Shown here: in pieces, positions 36,108-50,649 of the stretch
Layout: each line of letters opens with the position of its first letter
Numbering within the stretch: position 1 is the stretch's first letter
Assembly: GCF_901933205.1 (NCBI RefSeq)
Contig: NC_044601.1
Location: 46,385,376-46,449,375, forward strand
DNA from: Camarhynchus parvulus
Taxonomy: Eukaryota; Chordata; Aves; Passeriformes; Thraupidae
Reading direction: 5' to 3'
Length of the DNA stretch: 64,000 nucleotides
Translations under genes and position numbers: made by a program
Notes under the pieces: model-generated
Databases searched by the model: none
What the model saw: the letters and a program-made list of their open reading frames with translations, nothing else
What the model was told of the DNA's origin: nothing

Positions 36108-36165
36108 CCTTAAAAAGAAAACCAAATAAAAAAAAAACAAAACCAAGAAAAGAAAAGGCTCCCTA
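36108..36165. repeat. A-rich, C-interrupted tract
   Basis: AAAACCAAATAAAAAAAAAA and AAACCAAGAAAAGAAAAGG lie within IQGAP2 intron 1, similar in composition to the other A/C tracts. Confidence 0.6.
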
Positions 36166-39100
36166 ACTAGAAAACTAACACTGGTGTTATGCGAGCTCTT
36201 ATGAAAGCCCATCATAAGTTGCAGGTTCCCTACGTAACTAAAACTTCACTTTGGATCTTTGGATTACTGACAAACAGTTCCCTTTGTTGAGAACACCACA
36301 TCTAAGGAGTGGATGGATTTCCTAAGGAGTTAATAAGTTGTCCAAGTTAGGCTATCAGATTTCTAAGACCGCTTGCTTTAGTGACCTAGAACTGTTTTAA
36401 ACATTTAACTTAACTTGGACTTTTGACTTTGGCTTCAAGTTCCTAGCAGAGTTTGTATATTGCTCTGAAGAATGTTAGCATTTTACTGTCATAACTTTCT
36501 GCCAGGTACTATATAAACTGGCACATGATTATGAGTAGCATTTCACTGGGAGACATATCCTGAACTTGAAAGATGTTGTACATTACAAGCTTTGCTGATA
36601 TAGTGGCACAAAAACATCTAGGAAAAAAAAATCTTAGAGCTGATCATTTCCATATTTAAAGTCAGGAAATTGGTGAATGAAATCAAACAAGACAGTCCCT
36701 TTCTGGGTTGGTGCTAGTTCAAGATGAGCATGGTTTATGGGAGAATCAAGGCTCAGAGCAAACTCCTGGAGCCTTCCCTTGGCATATTAGGGCAAAAGTT
36801 TTGTGGCTTCCTGGACCACTTGTTGAAAGATGCCTCCAGCTCTGCTTGCTGTCAATAGCTTAAAAGAGATGCAGAAGAGATTTCTGTTGGTGCTCCACCG
36901 AGCCCTTCAGACAGATATTTATCTCCAGTGCCAATTCAAGTGAGAACGTCAAATTACAACGAAGCCAGTTTATCCAGCTGAAACTGTGTTAACAGGCACA
37001 CTGCAACTGAATTTACGTAGTGGTTTCCAGTCTGGCTACAGCTGTTGCCTGGTTTATTTCTCAATCCCAGCATAATCAGAGGCAGAGGTTCACAAAACTG
37101 CAGAGAATTGGGACTTCTATTACAACTAGAGGTATGAGCCATTTTTATAACTGTGGAAGATTATGAAGATGAAAAAAGTATAAATCTCAGATGTGCCTCA
37201 CAGACTGAACATGGGAAAACACCAAATCAGGCAATGGTGTATCTTTGAGAATGCTCATTTCCTGACCTTCTCAGCTCCTTTATAGCTAGTTTTCCCTGAA
37301 ATCTGTGTGCAGAAACAAATGTTTAAGTTGTTGTGAACTATCTGAAAGGCTTCACTGCATTTCCAGGAATGTAGTGAAGCTACAGAGAGTGAGTGTCTGG
37401 ATTTGAAAAGGATTTTAGGCATTAACATGCTCAGAGTAGCTGAATTAATATTGAATGCCCTGAGTCCCTGTCTACTGAGCTAGGTGTCCAACATCAGCAG
37501 ATGCTTCTGTTGGAGACACAAAGAAGTCTTCACCTGTGCTGCTGAGGTCAGAAAGCTAGCTTCATGGGACATGGATGATGGGTTAAAACAGGGGAAAACA
37601 GATTTTGGTATCCAGTGATGAGGGTGTTGCTTGTGCTTCTGGTGCTGGCTCCCAGAATTGCTACTGTTTGGCACTAGGAGTTTGGAGATGAGACATAAGC
37701 AGCATGAAGCTTCATGAGGGAGTGCTGCTCTGCCTGTGGAAACAGGCAGGGCAAACCTGAAGTGAAACACAGCCTACGCCTCTCTATGAAACTATACCTA
37801 GCTTCTTTGCTCAGCAGGATGTGAAAGTTTGCAAACCAGTGGCTTTTTGAAAAGCTTTTAACATAAAACACTATAAATTTGTCTGCATGTCTAGTAAGTG
37901 CAGCAAAACAAATGACTCTTTTTCAGTCTAAAAAGGGGGAAATGTCTTTTGGTAAAAGTTCCATAGGATTTTCCTAAGTGAAAACAGATGGGATTTTGTT
38001 TTTTCAAAAAGTTTTTTGAAACTTAAAAATAAAAAAGTTTTGCTGTGTCCTATGCATATATATTCTTTTGGGTGTATGCTTTCTTGTAGTGCCTGTGACT
38101 TATGAGAACACTTTTCTCCTTTTTTATTGATGAGTGTTATTTGGCAACCAAATACACTGTTTATCTCTTCCACTCTTTTTGTAGGTTGCTAATAATTAAA
38201 CTGCTGAATGAGAACTCAAAAAGTTTAACTGCTTTGTTTAACCAAGTGCACATAATTCACTTGGTAGGAGTGGTTCTCTGTGTGCTTTTTGTACAAAGCA
38301 GGTTCGTCTCCCCTGAAGTCTGCTGGTAAAGAAAGGACAGAGCTATGTTAGAGCATGCTTAAAGCTGCTTGAATGCTGTTGAAACAGGAAATATTAATAT
38401 TGCACTGGAAACAGGATTTATAGCATATGTGAGCGTGCTACATCAAGTCTGATATTTGAGGCAGGGAATAGGAAGCGTGCAGGATTTTAGCTCACCTCTT
38501 CTGTTAAGTGGGGCTAGTTACATAATTTTTCCAGCTCAAAGTTTGCTCGATACTGTTGCTGGTTCAAGCTGACTATGTTTTACTAGGAATAACCCTACAT
38601 TAGAAAAAAAAAAAAAAGCCTGTCAGTGACAGGCAGGACTGGTGGGTCATATTTCAGTACGATGATAAGCAAGTGTGCTCTCCTGTGCTTGCTCCTTGCA
38701 GGAAATTATTAACCTGCTGTGTTTGCTTCACTTGTTCAGGCTGTTTCGTTGTTTTTGTGGAACAGGTATCCTTGAACTACTGCATGTTGTGGAATGACAG
38801 TGCAGGTACTGGGCAGGGGAGGAGATGTGCCCACCCTGGCCTGGGGACCATGCCTGGGGGGACAGGGGCCAGGTGCCCCCATCCTGGGGAGGGATGCCTG
38901 CTGTACACGCCTCATTTGCTGATCACTGATAAGATAGGCTGATGAGAGGGCTGTGTCCTGCACAGCTCATTCTTGGGTCAGCACTTCCTGCACCTTGGCA
39001 CTTAGGTTCACCTTCAGAAAACAGCAATGTTCCCTTCAGAGTGGTGCCAGCTGGGCTTTGAAGAGGTTTGCTGAACATATACTGCCTTATTTTTACAGCT

Positions 39101-42100
39101 GGGAGGAGAAGTGGGCTGCTGAGTATCTGACACAAGGATGGGGTTGTGCTGGAGACCAACATGTTGCCCTGGCACTACTCCAGTTGAGTTTTGCCAGTTG
39201 CTGTGATGCAGGACAAGAGTGCCCCAGCCCGTGGTGGTGAGAGGCTGGTGGGGCAGGCAGTGCCTGCAGTGTCTTCTCTGGTAGCCAACAGCCTTGGTAA
39301 GGTGGCAGGAGAGGGAGGGAATGGGGTACTAAACCAGATGGCTGTCCTATAAACTCCACACAGTGAAACACTTAGCTTCTAAATACCTTTTGAAATGTGT
39401 AAGCAAATAAACAGCCATTAAGAACCTGTGCTGATGGCTGATTTCAGTGCTGAAATTACAAATTACTGTTTCGCTCAAATGAATATGCACTAGCAAGAAA
39501 TACTTATCCAGAGGGATTATGTCAATTCTTTGTTATCGCTTATTGCCCAAGCTGAGGTCGTCTAGATAGAAATTCTTCAGGAATCAGATTCAAGGAGCAC
39601 TTCAGAGCTCTGACTCACAGCAGCTAGCAAACTGCTGCCAACCCATAAAGACTTTCTGCCTCCAGGTGTGGTCCTGTCCTGTCTGCCAGCCAGGCTCCAA
39701 AGCTGTTAGAAACTACTGTCCTCATCTCAGATGCTTATCTTGGCCTTCGTGTATAGGGCCAAGCAGTGTATGAGGCTAAGCAGTCCGTGGCTTCTGCTAA
39801 AGTGAGTGATGAAGGATGTGGTCTCTGCCAGTCCTCTCTTGTGGACTCTGACCTGCTTCTTTGAAAGTGCAGTAAAAGCTTTTGTGGCATCTAGCAAAGG
39901 TATTTAAAGCAACTCTTACCAGGCTTCAAAGTGTGTAGAGGAATTTGTAGTCATGCATGCTATCAATCCTCTACTATCTGTTCCTCCTGAAAATAATAAT
40001 AACTTCCTGCACTTGTGCTTGATTTATAAAACTGCTCTGTAAACTGATTATATTTGTGGGATTGGACTCTCCTTTTCTGGGAGGAGAGCACAGATTAATC
40101 CAGAGGCAGCTGGAATAGGAAATGCCCAAACTCTGTACAGAAGTGTGCTTCATGAAGGCAACTTCTTTTCCACAGGGTTGTAGGAATGAACTATAGGCCA
40201 GTAAATGTTTCACTTGTGTTTTAAGGGCATTGTTTCAAAGATGTTTTGAGGAATCATAGCTGAGTGATGGGGCTACCTGTGCCTGATACTCTGGCTGACG
40301 TATTAGAAACAAAGCAAAAAAACCTTGAACTAACCAAGGACACAGATTTTTTGAGAATATGATCCCGTGTCTAGGGTCAACATCATTGATAAGATGTTGT
40401 TTGTAACTGGTGTTATTTGCACTGGGATGCCCTCGCCTGCTTTGCTGCAGCTGGTGAGGTTTCAGCAGCATGAACTTGTCTTCAGCTGCTCTGTCATGCT
40501 GCTGAAGACAACTTCACCTCTTGCCAGCATGAATACCCCATCTGTCAGGAAGCTAATCTCTCCTAGCAGAGCTGATTTGCATTGCTGGATTTGCAGTCAC
40601 CTTTGGTCTGTGCAGGGGGTGACAGCAGATCTCACAGCTTCACTTGCTGGCCAAGGCAGGGGGACTTTCTGGCCAGGTGGGGTTGTGGCAGACAGAGTTT
40701 AGAGGTGTTAAAATTGCTCTGGAACCTCACCCTGAAACTGTGGTTTTGAGTGTGCTTTCAGTCAACTCTGCTGGTGGAACAAGTGACCTTGACTCCTCCT
40801 ATGGAATTATTTTTGGCTGGATTAGGTCTCCAGTCTGGTTTGCAGCATGAGCCTGCAGGCAGGTCTGCCAGCATGACGGAGTAGCTTGAGTAGAGATGAG
40901 CACCAGCACCTGGAAGAATGGCAGATCAAGTTAAAGTTGTGCTACTGCTGCACGTAGAGATCTGTAAAGTGTGCATGCAGTGGGGCAGGAAAACGTGCAA
41001 GCAGAACTCAAAGGTGGACTGGGGCACACAGGAAGGAGTGTCACCCTGGTGTCCCCAGCTGCCTCTGCTGTGGTGCTGCTGGCAGCCTTGTGCCCTGTCC
41101 GCCTGATGCAGCTGGGGCTGCTTTCAGCTCTCTGTTGCCCAGGGAGTTTTGAATTGCAGAAATATTTTTAAGGTAATCTTGTCTTTAGTGCTGTAATTTC
41201 ACAAATCCATGTCAGTAAAGGCGTGGCAGTGTTTGCCAGGCAAGGCTACAGTGCTAAGAAAATTTGAAGAAACTGAGTTCTAGACTACCCAACCAAGAAA
41301 GAAAAATAAATGCTTTTTTTACACAAAGTGAAATTCAAGATGTTTTTTCAACCTCTTTTTTTTGTAGCTGATAAAATTACTCATGACTTGCGGGGTGTCA
41401 AAACTGGGGATGAGGTGTAACTTGTGGTATGTGCTGCTTATTTCTGTGATTTTTATTTTTTTCAAGACTAACTGATTTACCCAAGCTACAACTGACTGGA
41501 TGGTCTCTGTTCAGTGGTAAACAGTTTTAAAATTTCATATCTTTTCAATACAGTGTAGCAGAATAAATATCAGCATGAGTAGGTTGTGGTGTAACTGAAA
41601 AGGAACAAGAAGGAGGGTAGAGCAGGGATTATGTTTAGAGAAATCTGGGGCAAAGATTTAACCAAGGAAAAATGTCAGCTGTTTTAAAATGAGGCACACA
41701 GTAAACATGATTTCACTACATCTGAGCTAAGAAGTTGTTTTGAATACTGCTTTTCAGGCCACAGCAGAGCACAGCTTTCTTCACTGTGATTTAGTGGATG
41801 CTGGGAGAAGAACCAGCCTTGGCTTGGCATTTGAAGCTGCATGGCAGCTGATTTTTGAAGGTGGATAGATAACTGACCTTCAAGGACTGGATGTGACTGC
41901 CTGCTATTTTATATCACCTCTGACTATGGCAGTGATGTTTAACAAATGGCTTAGAGGAGTCCAGAAAATATACAACTTCTTATCACTTGTAAAACGAGCC
42001 CCTTGTGCACCAACGTATATCTACACACAGAAAATGAGAAGTAAGGCCACATGGTTTTGCTGAAGATTACACAGATATGAGCTGTCCTAGAACAAAATGA

Positions 42101-42202
42101 ATCAACTTTCTTAGTGCTGTGGTTAGTAACAGGCAAAACAAGGGCTGGTGTTTCCTATAACACTGAACCATGGCAATAACACTTAGTATTTCCTCTTTTT
42201 TT

Positions 42203-42239
42203 GGGGAGGAAGGGGGGTGAGGGAAGAGGGGTAGGGGGG
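42203..42239 (+). other. G-quadruplex candidate in IQGAP2 intron 1
   Basis: Five G runs (4, 6, 3, 4 and 6 bases) are separated by spacers of only 2-5 purine-rich bases on the transcribed-sense strand, which exceeds the usual G3+N1-7 criterion. It is flanked upstream by a T run. Confidence 0.75.
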
Positions 42240-45200
42240 AGGTTTGTTTTGTTATGTTGCTGCCAAACTTAAACAAAATTAAGTAGCTTCATAAGTGTTT
42301 GCAGAAGTTTCTGATAAAAACAGGCGGATTTCTGTAATCTGTATTCTTTTTCCTGAAACTGTGTCAGGAAGCTGCTGACTGGTAGGCTGCTTCTGTCCAG
42401 GCTGCAAATGCTGCCCATTGGCAGGCCTGGACTCCCCAAAAGGACAAAGAAACAAGCAGTTAAGAATTTTGGGTTCCTATAGAAGTAGTAGAAGTTGACT
42501 CTAGTAGCTTCTCAGGCACATTTCAGATGCAAATTTACATGTGATCAAGTTTTTTAATATAATTTCCTCAAGTTATAAAGTATAGACTTTCTTGAAAGTT
42601 GACCATTTGTATGAAAACTGTTACAAATTAGGTAGAAGGTATTTCACATGTGCTCACACTTCACAGCCTTTAGTGTGGAAGCCAGGAAGAGGAGGAACAC
42701 TTGTCATGAACAAGGCTTCTTGTGACAGTGGGCTATACAGAGGTAGTTACTATACAGAATAGGAATGGTAGAAACTTACCTGGGTAAGGTACTGCTGATG
42801 AAGCATATTTCTACACTGCTCCACTCTCTCTAGCAGAAGTAAATGCCTCATTTTAAGGAAGCTGTCCATAGACTGTAAGCTGGAAACCAGGGCAAAACTT
42901 GGCAGAAGAACTGCTAGAAGCTGAGCAACAGTCTTGATTTTGTGAAGATGTGCTTCAAGAAAGGAAACAAACTGCAGCTATACAAAAGATTACATAATTC
43001 TGTGCCCAGCCCTTATGCGTGGCACAAGGGCCCAGATTTCTTTTTTGGAAAGAGACTTCAAAAATTGCAAACACATAACTTAGTTTGGTCTTAAGTTTGT
43101 GTTGCTCGTACTGCTGTTACCATAACAGTGATTGAATGCTAGTTATGCTTCCTTTGTTTTGGAGGTCTTAATATTGCTGTTTCAAGCAAAATACTTGGGT
43201 TTTGGGTGTTTACATAATGCTTCTGATATGCTCCTGATATTTTTATATAATTGATATTTAGCATTGTCACTGTGATACTTTCATTAGAGGAAATGCACTC
43301 AAAATAACGAGGAGGCTGTCTTGAGGTCAGTACTTGCTCCATTAACCCCAAAAATACTTTGAGTTATAAGGCAGACATAAGCAAATAATGTGAAAAATTA
43401 AGTTATTCAAGATGCTATGAACAAAGTTTCAGTTTAGAGGAAATTTAGTAGAACGAACACTCACAAGTTTTTTAGTATATGGTTTAGGTAAAAATTTATC
43501 CTTTGGGTGCAGCTCTCAAAGACTTGTCCTGGAAATGGAAGTAGTTGGTTTATTGATAAGTTAGGAGGAACATCTATCTCACTCTGTATCTGATTTTGCA
43601 GTGATATATGCAATGATAGATGTGTCATTGTCACTCAGAACAGCTTCGAGTTTCAGTAAATATGTACTGGATGTACTGACTTAAAAGGTCAAGATTTGTC
43701 TGTTCTTTTCAAACCTTTCTCAAAGGTCTGTTATTCAAGGCTCAAACACTTTGTGATTTTGTTCTCACCTATGGTTCTAGCTCCTGATGAGGAAGGAAAA
43801 AATAATTCATATTACTGGGTATGTATGCAAGTGAGAAATAAGGGTCAGAGTCATCCAGAAGCTCTGTGGCCAAGTGCCCTACAAGCAATGCCTGCCTGTG
43901 CACTGTGCACCTGAAGTGACCTACCAGGGACTACTGGGAGGAGGTTACCCTGGAGCCAGCAGTATCAGCTCCAATACTTTTGCAAACACTTGCTTATTAC
44001 ACAGTGAAAGCAGCCAGGCAGGCCTCAAGTGATAACTGAGGTCACTGCTGGCCTGGCACTGCCCCTGAGCTGAGCACCTGCACAGGCACACTGCATTTGC
44101 CTTCTTCCTGCAAGAATTTGTCATCTCACCATGAAGCAGGAACAAAGAAGGTACATCTCCATCCTCTGTGCCTTTCTGCCTCTGTGTGGACCAGCACAGT
44201 CAACAAAGCCAAGAGGTTTTGGAGTGAGATTCTAACTTGTGAGCCTGATGTTGTGCCTCCACCATTTATTTTGTGGCTCCTGCTTGTGCTGGGCCATATC
44301 AGCTGTAGAAACAGTACTGAATGCACAGCAGTTTTGGGACTTGTTCAACAAGCCGCTCAGCTGCCTTCCCAGGGGAGCCAGGAGTGCTGGGGAGAGGACA
44401 GGAATTGCCATGGCTCTGTTCTTCTCTGCCTCTGAGTGCCCAAGGGTCCTGCTCATCACCTAAATGTACCATATCTATATATAAGTATTATGCAACATAC
44501 AACATTTCTTTATCTTCTTGTGAATTTGAAGTAATTTTTGTGTTTAAACCATTCAGTCTCATTGTCTGGGTCTGTAGCTGCAAGCCGAATTTTCAGTCTA
44601 CTGTCCCGAATACAAAAGGTTTTTTTCTCCCCATTAAGATTAAACAAAAAAAAAAAAAATCCATTGTGCCTTTAAGCCAAAGAATTTTGAATTACAGACT
44701 TTGAAGATATTGTGACTGTAAGAATTACTTAGGAATTAAAACCCAGGCAGGCAGAGGTAGATGTGCTCTTGCAGTTTAACCTGATGGTATATTCACATGC
44801 TCATATTTGTATCTTGAAGGAAAAATGTGCTGCAACGTTTCAGGTGTTTTCTGGAGCTCCTTTCAGAATGTGGAAAAAGTGAACAGATGGTTTATTCAGA
44901 CCTTGGTAGAAGGACCCTGCAAAAGACCGGCTGTGAAAGAACCAGAAGATGATGAATTCTCAACAGAAGGATAAAGACCAGATGTCAAGGCTGAGGGTTT
45001 CTACGTGGCAGTCTTTTTCATGGTGATTTCCAATTTCTCAGTGATTAAGTGGTGCTCTTGCTCTATGGCTTTTCCTAGGCAGGTGTTTCAGTCCTCTGGA
45101 GTCTCACAGCTCAGATCAAGACTTCTAAAGCTCTACAGTATGAGTTACTTAGTGACCCAGACACAGCTTTCTCTGCAGATTTTCTTTTATTTCAGAATTC

Positions 45201-46657
45201 CTGCCTGTCATCCTTATTTTCTGTTCTTTAAGCTACACAGAAATTACCACATTTCTTTCAGTTGGTTACTGTACTGAGAATTTCGTGATAGGAAGCTTTT
45301 TGGTTTCAGCTGTCCAATGATCTGAATATTGAATCCATTAGGTAACTCTTTCCTCCCAAACTTCTTTCAGGAGGTAGAAGTTGTTCACCCCTTCCCCTCT
45401 CTTTCACTTCCCCGGTCCCTGCTCTTGTCTTCCTCTTTTCTCTCTTCTGCATTCAAGTGTAGCCTTCCCTAAACAGCCCCTGGGTAGAAGAGGTTTGCTA
45501 CAAGTGTATTTATGAATCACTGTTCTCAAGTAGCAGTCACTGGCCTCAAGTTGTAATTGCAGATCAGGTTTTTTTTGCATTTTCAAGACTGAAACAGAAA
45601 TTGAACAAGGTCTTGACTTAGCCAGAAAACGTGCAGTATTTGCAGGGCGTTATCTTAATTAGCTATTGTTTAAATGCCTATAAGTCTTTTGAATTTCTAC
45701 CAAGTAGTAGCAATAGATGCAGAAAACATTTGTGTTATGCTCTTCATTTCCAGTAGTTTGCCTTTGGTGAAGCATCAGTAGCCCTTGTCAAACATGCCTA
45801 CCTTCCTCAGGTAGGGTCCTTCTTTGCCACAGTAAGCCTTGTGCTTTATTCTGGCCCTGTGTGTTGGCTGAGGTGTCTAACAACACAGTTAGGGTGATCT
45901 TACTGTTGCTAGGTCAGAGGTTTTGCTGTGCAAATAGCTAAGAGGAGTGGCACTGAGGTGTAGGTAGCCATGTGTGTGAACACACGTTGGGCAGACAAGC
46001 CTGAATTTGGATTTCCCACTGCCACTGTAGTGAGTTCTGTCTGGGCCCTGCCCTTCCTACTGATGGTCTCCAGCCCCACTTTCCTGTTCTTCCACTCCTC
46101 TTCTGCAGTGGCTTTCTGCCCTGCCACCAATGTTGATGGGTGCGGTTGTGGCCTCAGGCAGTGGTGTGATGTGATTACACACAATGAAAGCTGCCTTTGG
46201 GGTTCTGCAGAGGGCTGCATGCACAGTCACCTTTCCTGTTAACTTGTTGAGCTCTTGATTCCAACTGCTGGCATAGGGATGAATGCCTTTTGCATTAGTT
46301 GTTTTTGTTTTTTTGGCATCATCATCACAGTATTTTAGTGATCACAAGTTACCTGTCCTGTAGGTCTGTGTATACATCTGACTTATTGATATACATGCAA
46401 TTCTCTTCAGAGAAAAATTAAATATAAACTGCCTAATACTAGAAATAAATTTGATGGCATTTTTAGGCAAAAGACTTGCATTTGCCTTCTGTCTGAATCT
46501 AATTACAGGGTTCATACCCAGGCACATTATAGACACTAGCATTTTTCTGTCTTTCATAGTTGCATAGTGCATTTTACCAGCCTGGCAAGATTAAACTGTC
46601 TTTCTCGTTATTTTGTTTACAGTCTGCTTGTGTTAAGTTGAATTGAGGTCACAGTAG

Positions 46658-46865
46658 GTAAAATGCAAGGAAATTGAATCTGTATGGTATAATTTTGGCT
46701 ATTTTATTTAGGATTTTTATGTATATTACTAATAAAAAGCAAACAGGTTAAAGTAATTCCAGTAAAATGCAAGGAAATTGAATCTGTATGGTAAAATTTT
46801 GGCTATTTTATTTAGGATTTTTATGTATATTACTAATAAAAAGCAAACAGGTTAAAGTAATTCCA
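46658..46865. repeat. 104-base tandem duplication
   Basis: Two adjacent copies (46658-46761 and 46762-46865) have a period of exactly 104 bases. By eye they differ at one base (GGTATAATTTT against GGTAAAATTTT). Each copy contains ACTAATAAAAAGC. The near-identity points to a recent event, or else to an assembly artefact. Confidence 0.95.
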
Positions 46866-47211
46866 GTGAAATGAGCAAAGCAAATGGTGTGTCAAAATAC
46901 ATAGAATTCAAGTTACAAGTTCCTTATTTAAGAAAACAGCAAATGGATAAAGGTGGTAAAATAACCCTTGACCCTTATTTGTTTTCTTATGAACTTATCT
47001 CTGGAGAAGGAAAGCTTCTGAAAGCTGCCTTGAAGTTTGGCCGTGCTAATGTATTTGGACTAAGCATGTGGAGATAGTATGGCCTGTGAGTGAGAGAAGT
47101 AGCTTGTAATTGGTGTTCACTGCCTCCTCAGCATCCGTCAGTGTGAGTGCTTCCTTAGACTTGTGCCTTTTTTGGGAACCTAGACTGAGGGTTTATTAGT
47201 AAATAGTGGGT

Positions 47212-47255
47212 ATGAGTAAAGAGTGTTAAAAAAAAAAATGAGTGAAGAGTGCCAA
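47212..47255. repeat. direct repeat flanking an A run
   Basis: ATGAGTAAAGAGTGTTAA and ATGAGTGAAGAGTGCCAA flank a short A run with a 26-base offset. They may be a small decayed tandem duplication. Confidence 0.5.
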
Positions 47256-50200
47256 GGTCAATTGTCTAAGTTGACCTAAATGTTTGAGGTCACAGAAAGG
47301 AGCTAGAGTTTTAATGGTGTTTTGTGAGCGCCTCAGTCTTGGGAAAACCTGTTGTGCCTCGAACTGACCGGCTAGTGAAGTATGCAAAGATAAACAGTTA
47401 CAATTTTATTAAGCAGTTACACCAAGTGTGCTGTAGACTGTGAGGCATGCAGTTAAATGTTGGTGGAAGTGGTTGAGCAACAAGCTGATACATTGCATTC
47501 CACGTTTGTAATCGTAGATGGCAACACTTGCAACCAAATTAAAATGATTAGGTTTTCATCTGCTTCCTTCAATTCCATCACTTTATCTCCTTGTTCTTCC
47601 AAACATACTGAACAATTATGATAAAGTTAAGATAAAATGAAACGTTTTATTTCTGCACAGGGTTAAATTACTGTACTAAGAAAAAGATGTCCATGCTCTA
47701 GTATCATCATACAGTAAGGTAATGTCAGAACTAATTAGTGTAGTTCTTTTAATATTTAGCTCTACTGAAGTCTCATGTGATGATACTGTAGAAAGCTGGA
47801 GGTTTAAAAGCAGAGTACAGGATGTGTATACCCATAAGCAGAAAATTGAATGTTAAACTTTTTGGCAGCATATGTAGTCACTTGCTCAATGCCAAAGCCT
47901 ACTTGTGTCTGTGGTTAAATGAGACTTTTTCTAAACTTTGTGGGGATTGAAGTATCTTGAGACATGTCTGAGGAGCCCTACAGACTTTTGTCCGTGTCTG
48001 ACTGAAATGAAGTGGTTTGGACACTTGGGTTCAGGAGCATGGAATGTGGTTGCTGTTGCATCACTGTCCCCTTGTATGACAGTCCCAAGGTCCATGTATT
48101 GCAATAGCATTCAGTATCTGTAAATGGATATGGCTGGCCTTGTGGTAGCAGATACACATGACTGAAATAACACCTTTATCAAGGAAATGGGAGAAAGAGG
48201 AGGACTTGGGAAAGTAAATGCACAGGAATAAGGCTCTCTGGGAAAGCTCAGGGGAAAGACTGGTTTAGCAAACATTTTTAATTTTATATCAGGATGTCTT
48301 TTACTGGATATCTATGTTCAACACTCCCATGCTAATGGTGTGTGTTTGCTTTCCCTGTTTGTGCAGTGTCTGGCAGTTAGACATAGTCCAGAACAGTGGC
48401 CCTGGAGATCCTGTGTGACACATAATTTGTGAGAGTGGATAATATCTATCTGCTGGCCAGAAGATGCGTTTATATTTTTGTTTGAGAATACAAGCCTGCG
48501 TGCTTTGACAATGAAATAACTAGATTAGGAGAGATACAGCCATTTTTAAGGGAGAGAGTAGTTGAATGTTGGAATCATTTGACAAGTTACATGTTGAAAA
48601 CCCCCACTCTTTATTTAAGTGTATTAGTCTACTCTCTCATGTGAATCTGCCCTCCAAGTTCACAGCTGTCATAGGTTTTTTAGTGCTTGCAATGTCTGCC
48701 TTTGTCTAGAGACCTTCTTTTGAGCAAATTTCAGGGAATGGACTGAACGCCCCTAACTGGAGACGCAGAAAAATGTTCAGGCCATCTGGTCTCATTGCTA
48801 TGAGACACATGCTAGTTGCTTGCAATTGTACTTTTTGACAGAAGAAGTCTATAGAAAGCTGTTTTCATCAGAGCCTTAAATTATTCATTCAAAGATAAAC
48901 AACTTCCAGCATAAAAATAGCCCTGTAGGTACAAAATACCTTAATAATGGAATACTCGTAATAGGTGCTTGGTGCTGTAAAGCCATTTTTTCTTAGTAGC
49001 CCATTGAATTATCTCTGTCCACATTGTTATAGTTGACACACTTTCTTCTGCATATTTAATAAATCATCACATTGGATACCTGCAAGTTGATATGGGACTG
49101 GAGGCTCGGGGGGAAACTCCATCTGCTTGTAGCTTTGAGAATAGTTTTTCTGATATCTGTACAGGAATCTTTCCCCTGTATTTTGCAGCTTCCTGGCAGT
49201 GATCTGAGCTCCTGTCCTGTTGCAATGAGGACAGCTTGGGTAGCAGTGAGCCTGCCTCAGAGCATTGCCAGCTCAACCTGCTCCATGTATGGGGCTTGGT
49301 TGGTGCAGCATGTGAACTGCCAAACTAGGAGCAACCATGGAGTTGAGCTGCCCAAGGCAGGTACTCATGGAGTGCTAAGTACCTGAGAGTATGAATTTTA
49401 CTAGGAATAAAAAGAAGGCACAAAAGATGAATTTATTGGCCTCTTTCACACTAGGACAAGATATATTCTCTCATTACATAAGGTTTTAAGTCACTGTGAC
49501 CATCTAAAATGCAACTGGCTTCTTCTTGAAGCTACAGCACTGAATTGTGATGACAGATGCCTAAGGTCCTCTCACTACAGGGAGACATAAATGGGATGCT
49601 GCCTAGAGCCTGTTGTACTGGGCTCAGCTATTAGTAGGACTGGCTGTGGCTAGCAAACAGTCAGTCAGAAGTTTTTGTGCAAGAAAGGCTCCCTGGCTTT
49701 TGTTTTTGTTATAGAGTGGCTCTGTTGAGTACTTTTGACTGCATAATACTGGATAGGGGGTATGAGCTTGGGAGGAGGAGGCAGGAAGATGTAAGGGGGG
49801 CATATACAGAATTTGCAGAACTTCTTGCCAGTGGACTGAAATGCTGCCTTGCCTCACTTACTGTGTGGCTGCAGACAGCTGAGACTGTGAAATGTGCTTT
49901 AGCTAATGTTTAATTCAAACACTCTCGTGAAAAACTTTTATCCCAGCATTTTATAATATGTACTCCTGTATCTTTTCTTTCCCCTCCTCACCCCAACCCT
50001 GACTTTACAAATTCTATTCTATCACCGTAAGAGGATTTTGTTCTCTCCGTAGTCTGTTATGTCTTGTTCATTGAGCTTCCCAGTTGTGGTGCCAAAAGAG
50101 CCCTCCTCCTTATTGCTCACGTCTTGCTTTCCATGGGAAAAAGTCTCTGGTGGCAGGAAATTGAGGGGGATTGGCCCTGGGAAATAAAAGCCTCTGTTCC

Positions 50201-50649
50201 TTTCTTTGCCTTCAGTGTAAGAAGTCCTTTGATATGTCTGTGGCAAATGCCTTATTAAAGGGTCTGCCTGCTAGGAGCAGCCACGTGCTGCTCTTGAACT
50301 GTTGCAGATAGTCATATGTGTGAGAGAAAATGAATGACCAGGAAGCTTTAAGTGCTGTTGTAAGTTTTGCAGGGTTTTTTTTCCAGCTTCAGTTTTTCTA
50401 AGATAACAAAACCTGTTTGGTAAATGGTTATACCTGAATTACTTAAGGATTATGCTTCAAAAACTGTTCCATAAATTTGTATTTAGAAATAGTAACAAAT
50501 ATTACTTTTCCTTGCATGCTTCTTTGTTTCATATTATTTTAAGTTTAGCACCCTTTAAAAGTACAGTCCATCGACTAATTTGCAAACTCTGTTGCATGTT
50601 AGATCTGTGAAACATCTCTTAGTTAATGCAATTTCAAACCTAAACTACT

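Noticed and set aside
38618..38634. Small palindrome GCCTGTCA-G-TGACAGGC after an A run
   Set aside because: It is only eight base pairs with a one-base centre, within chance for 64 kb and with no supporting context.
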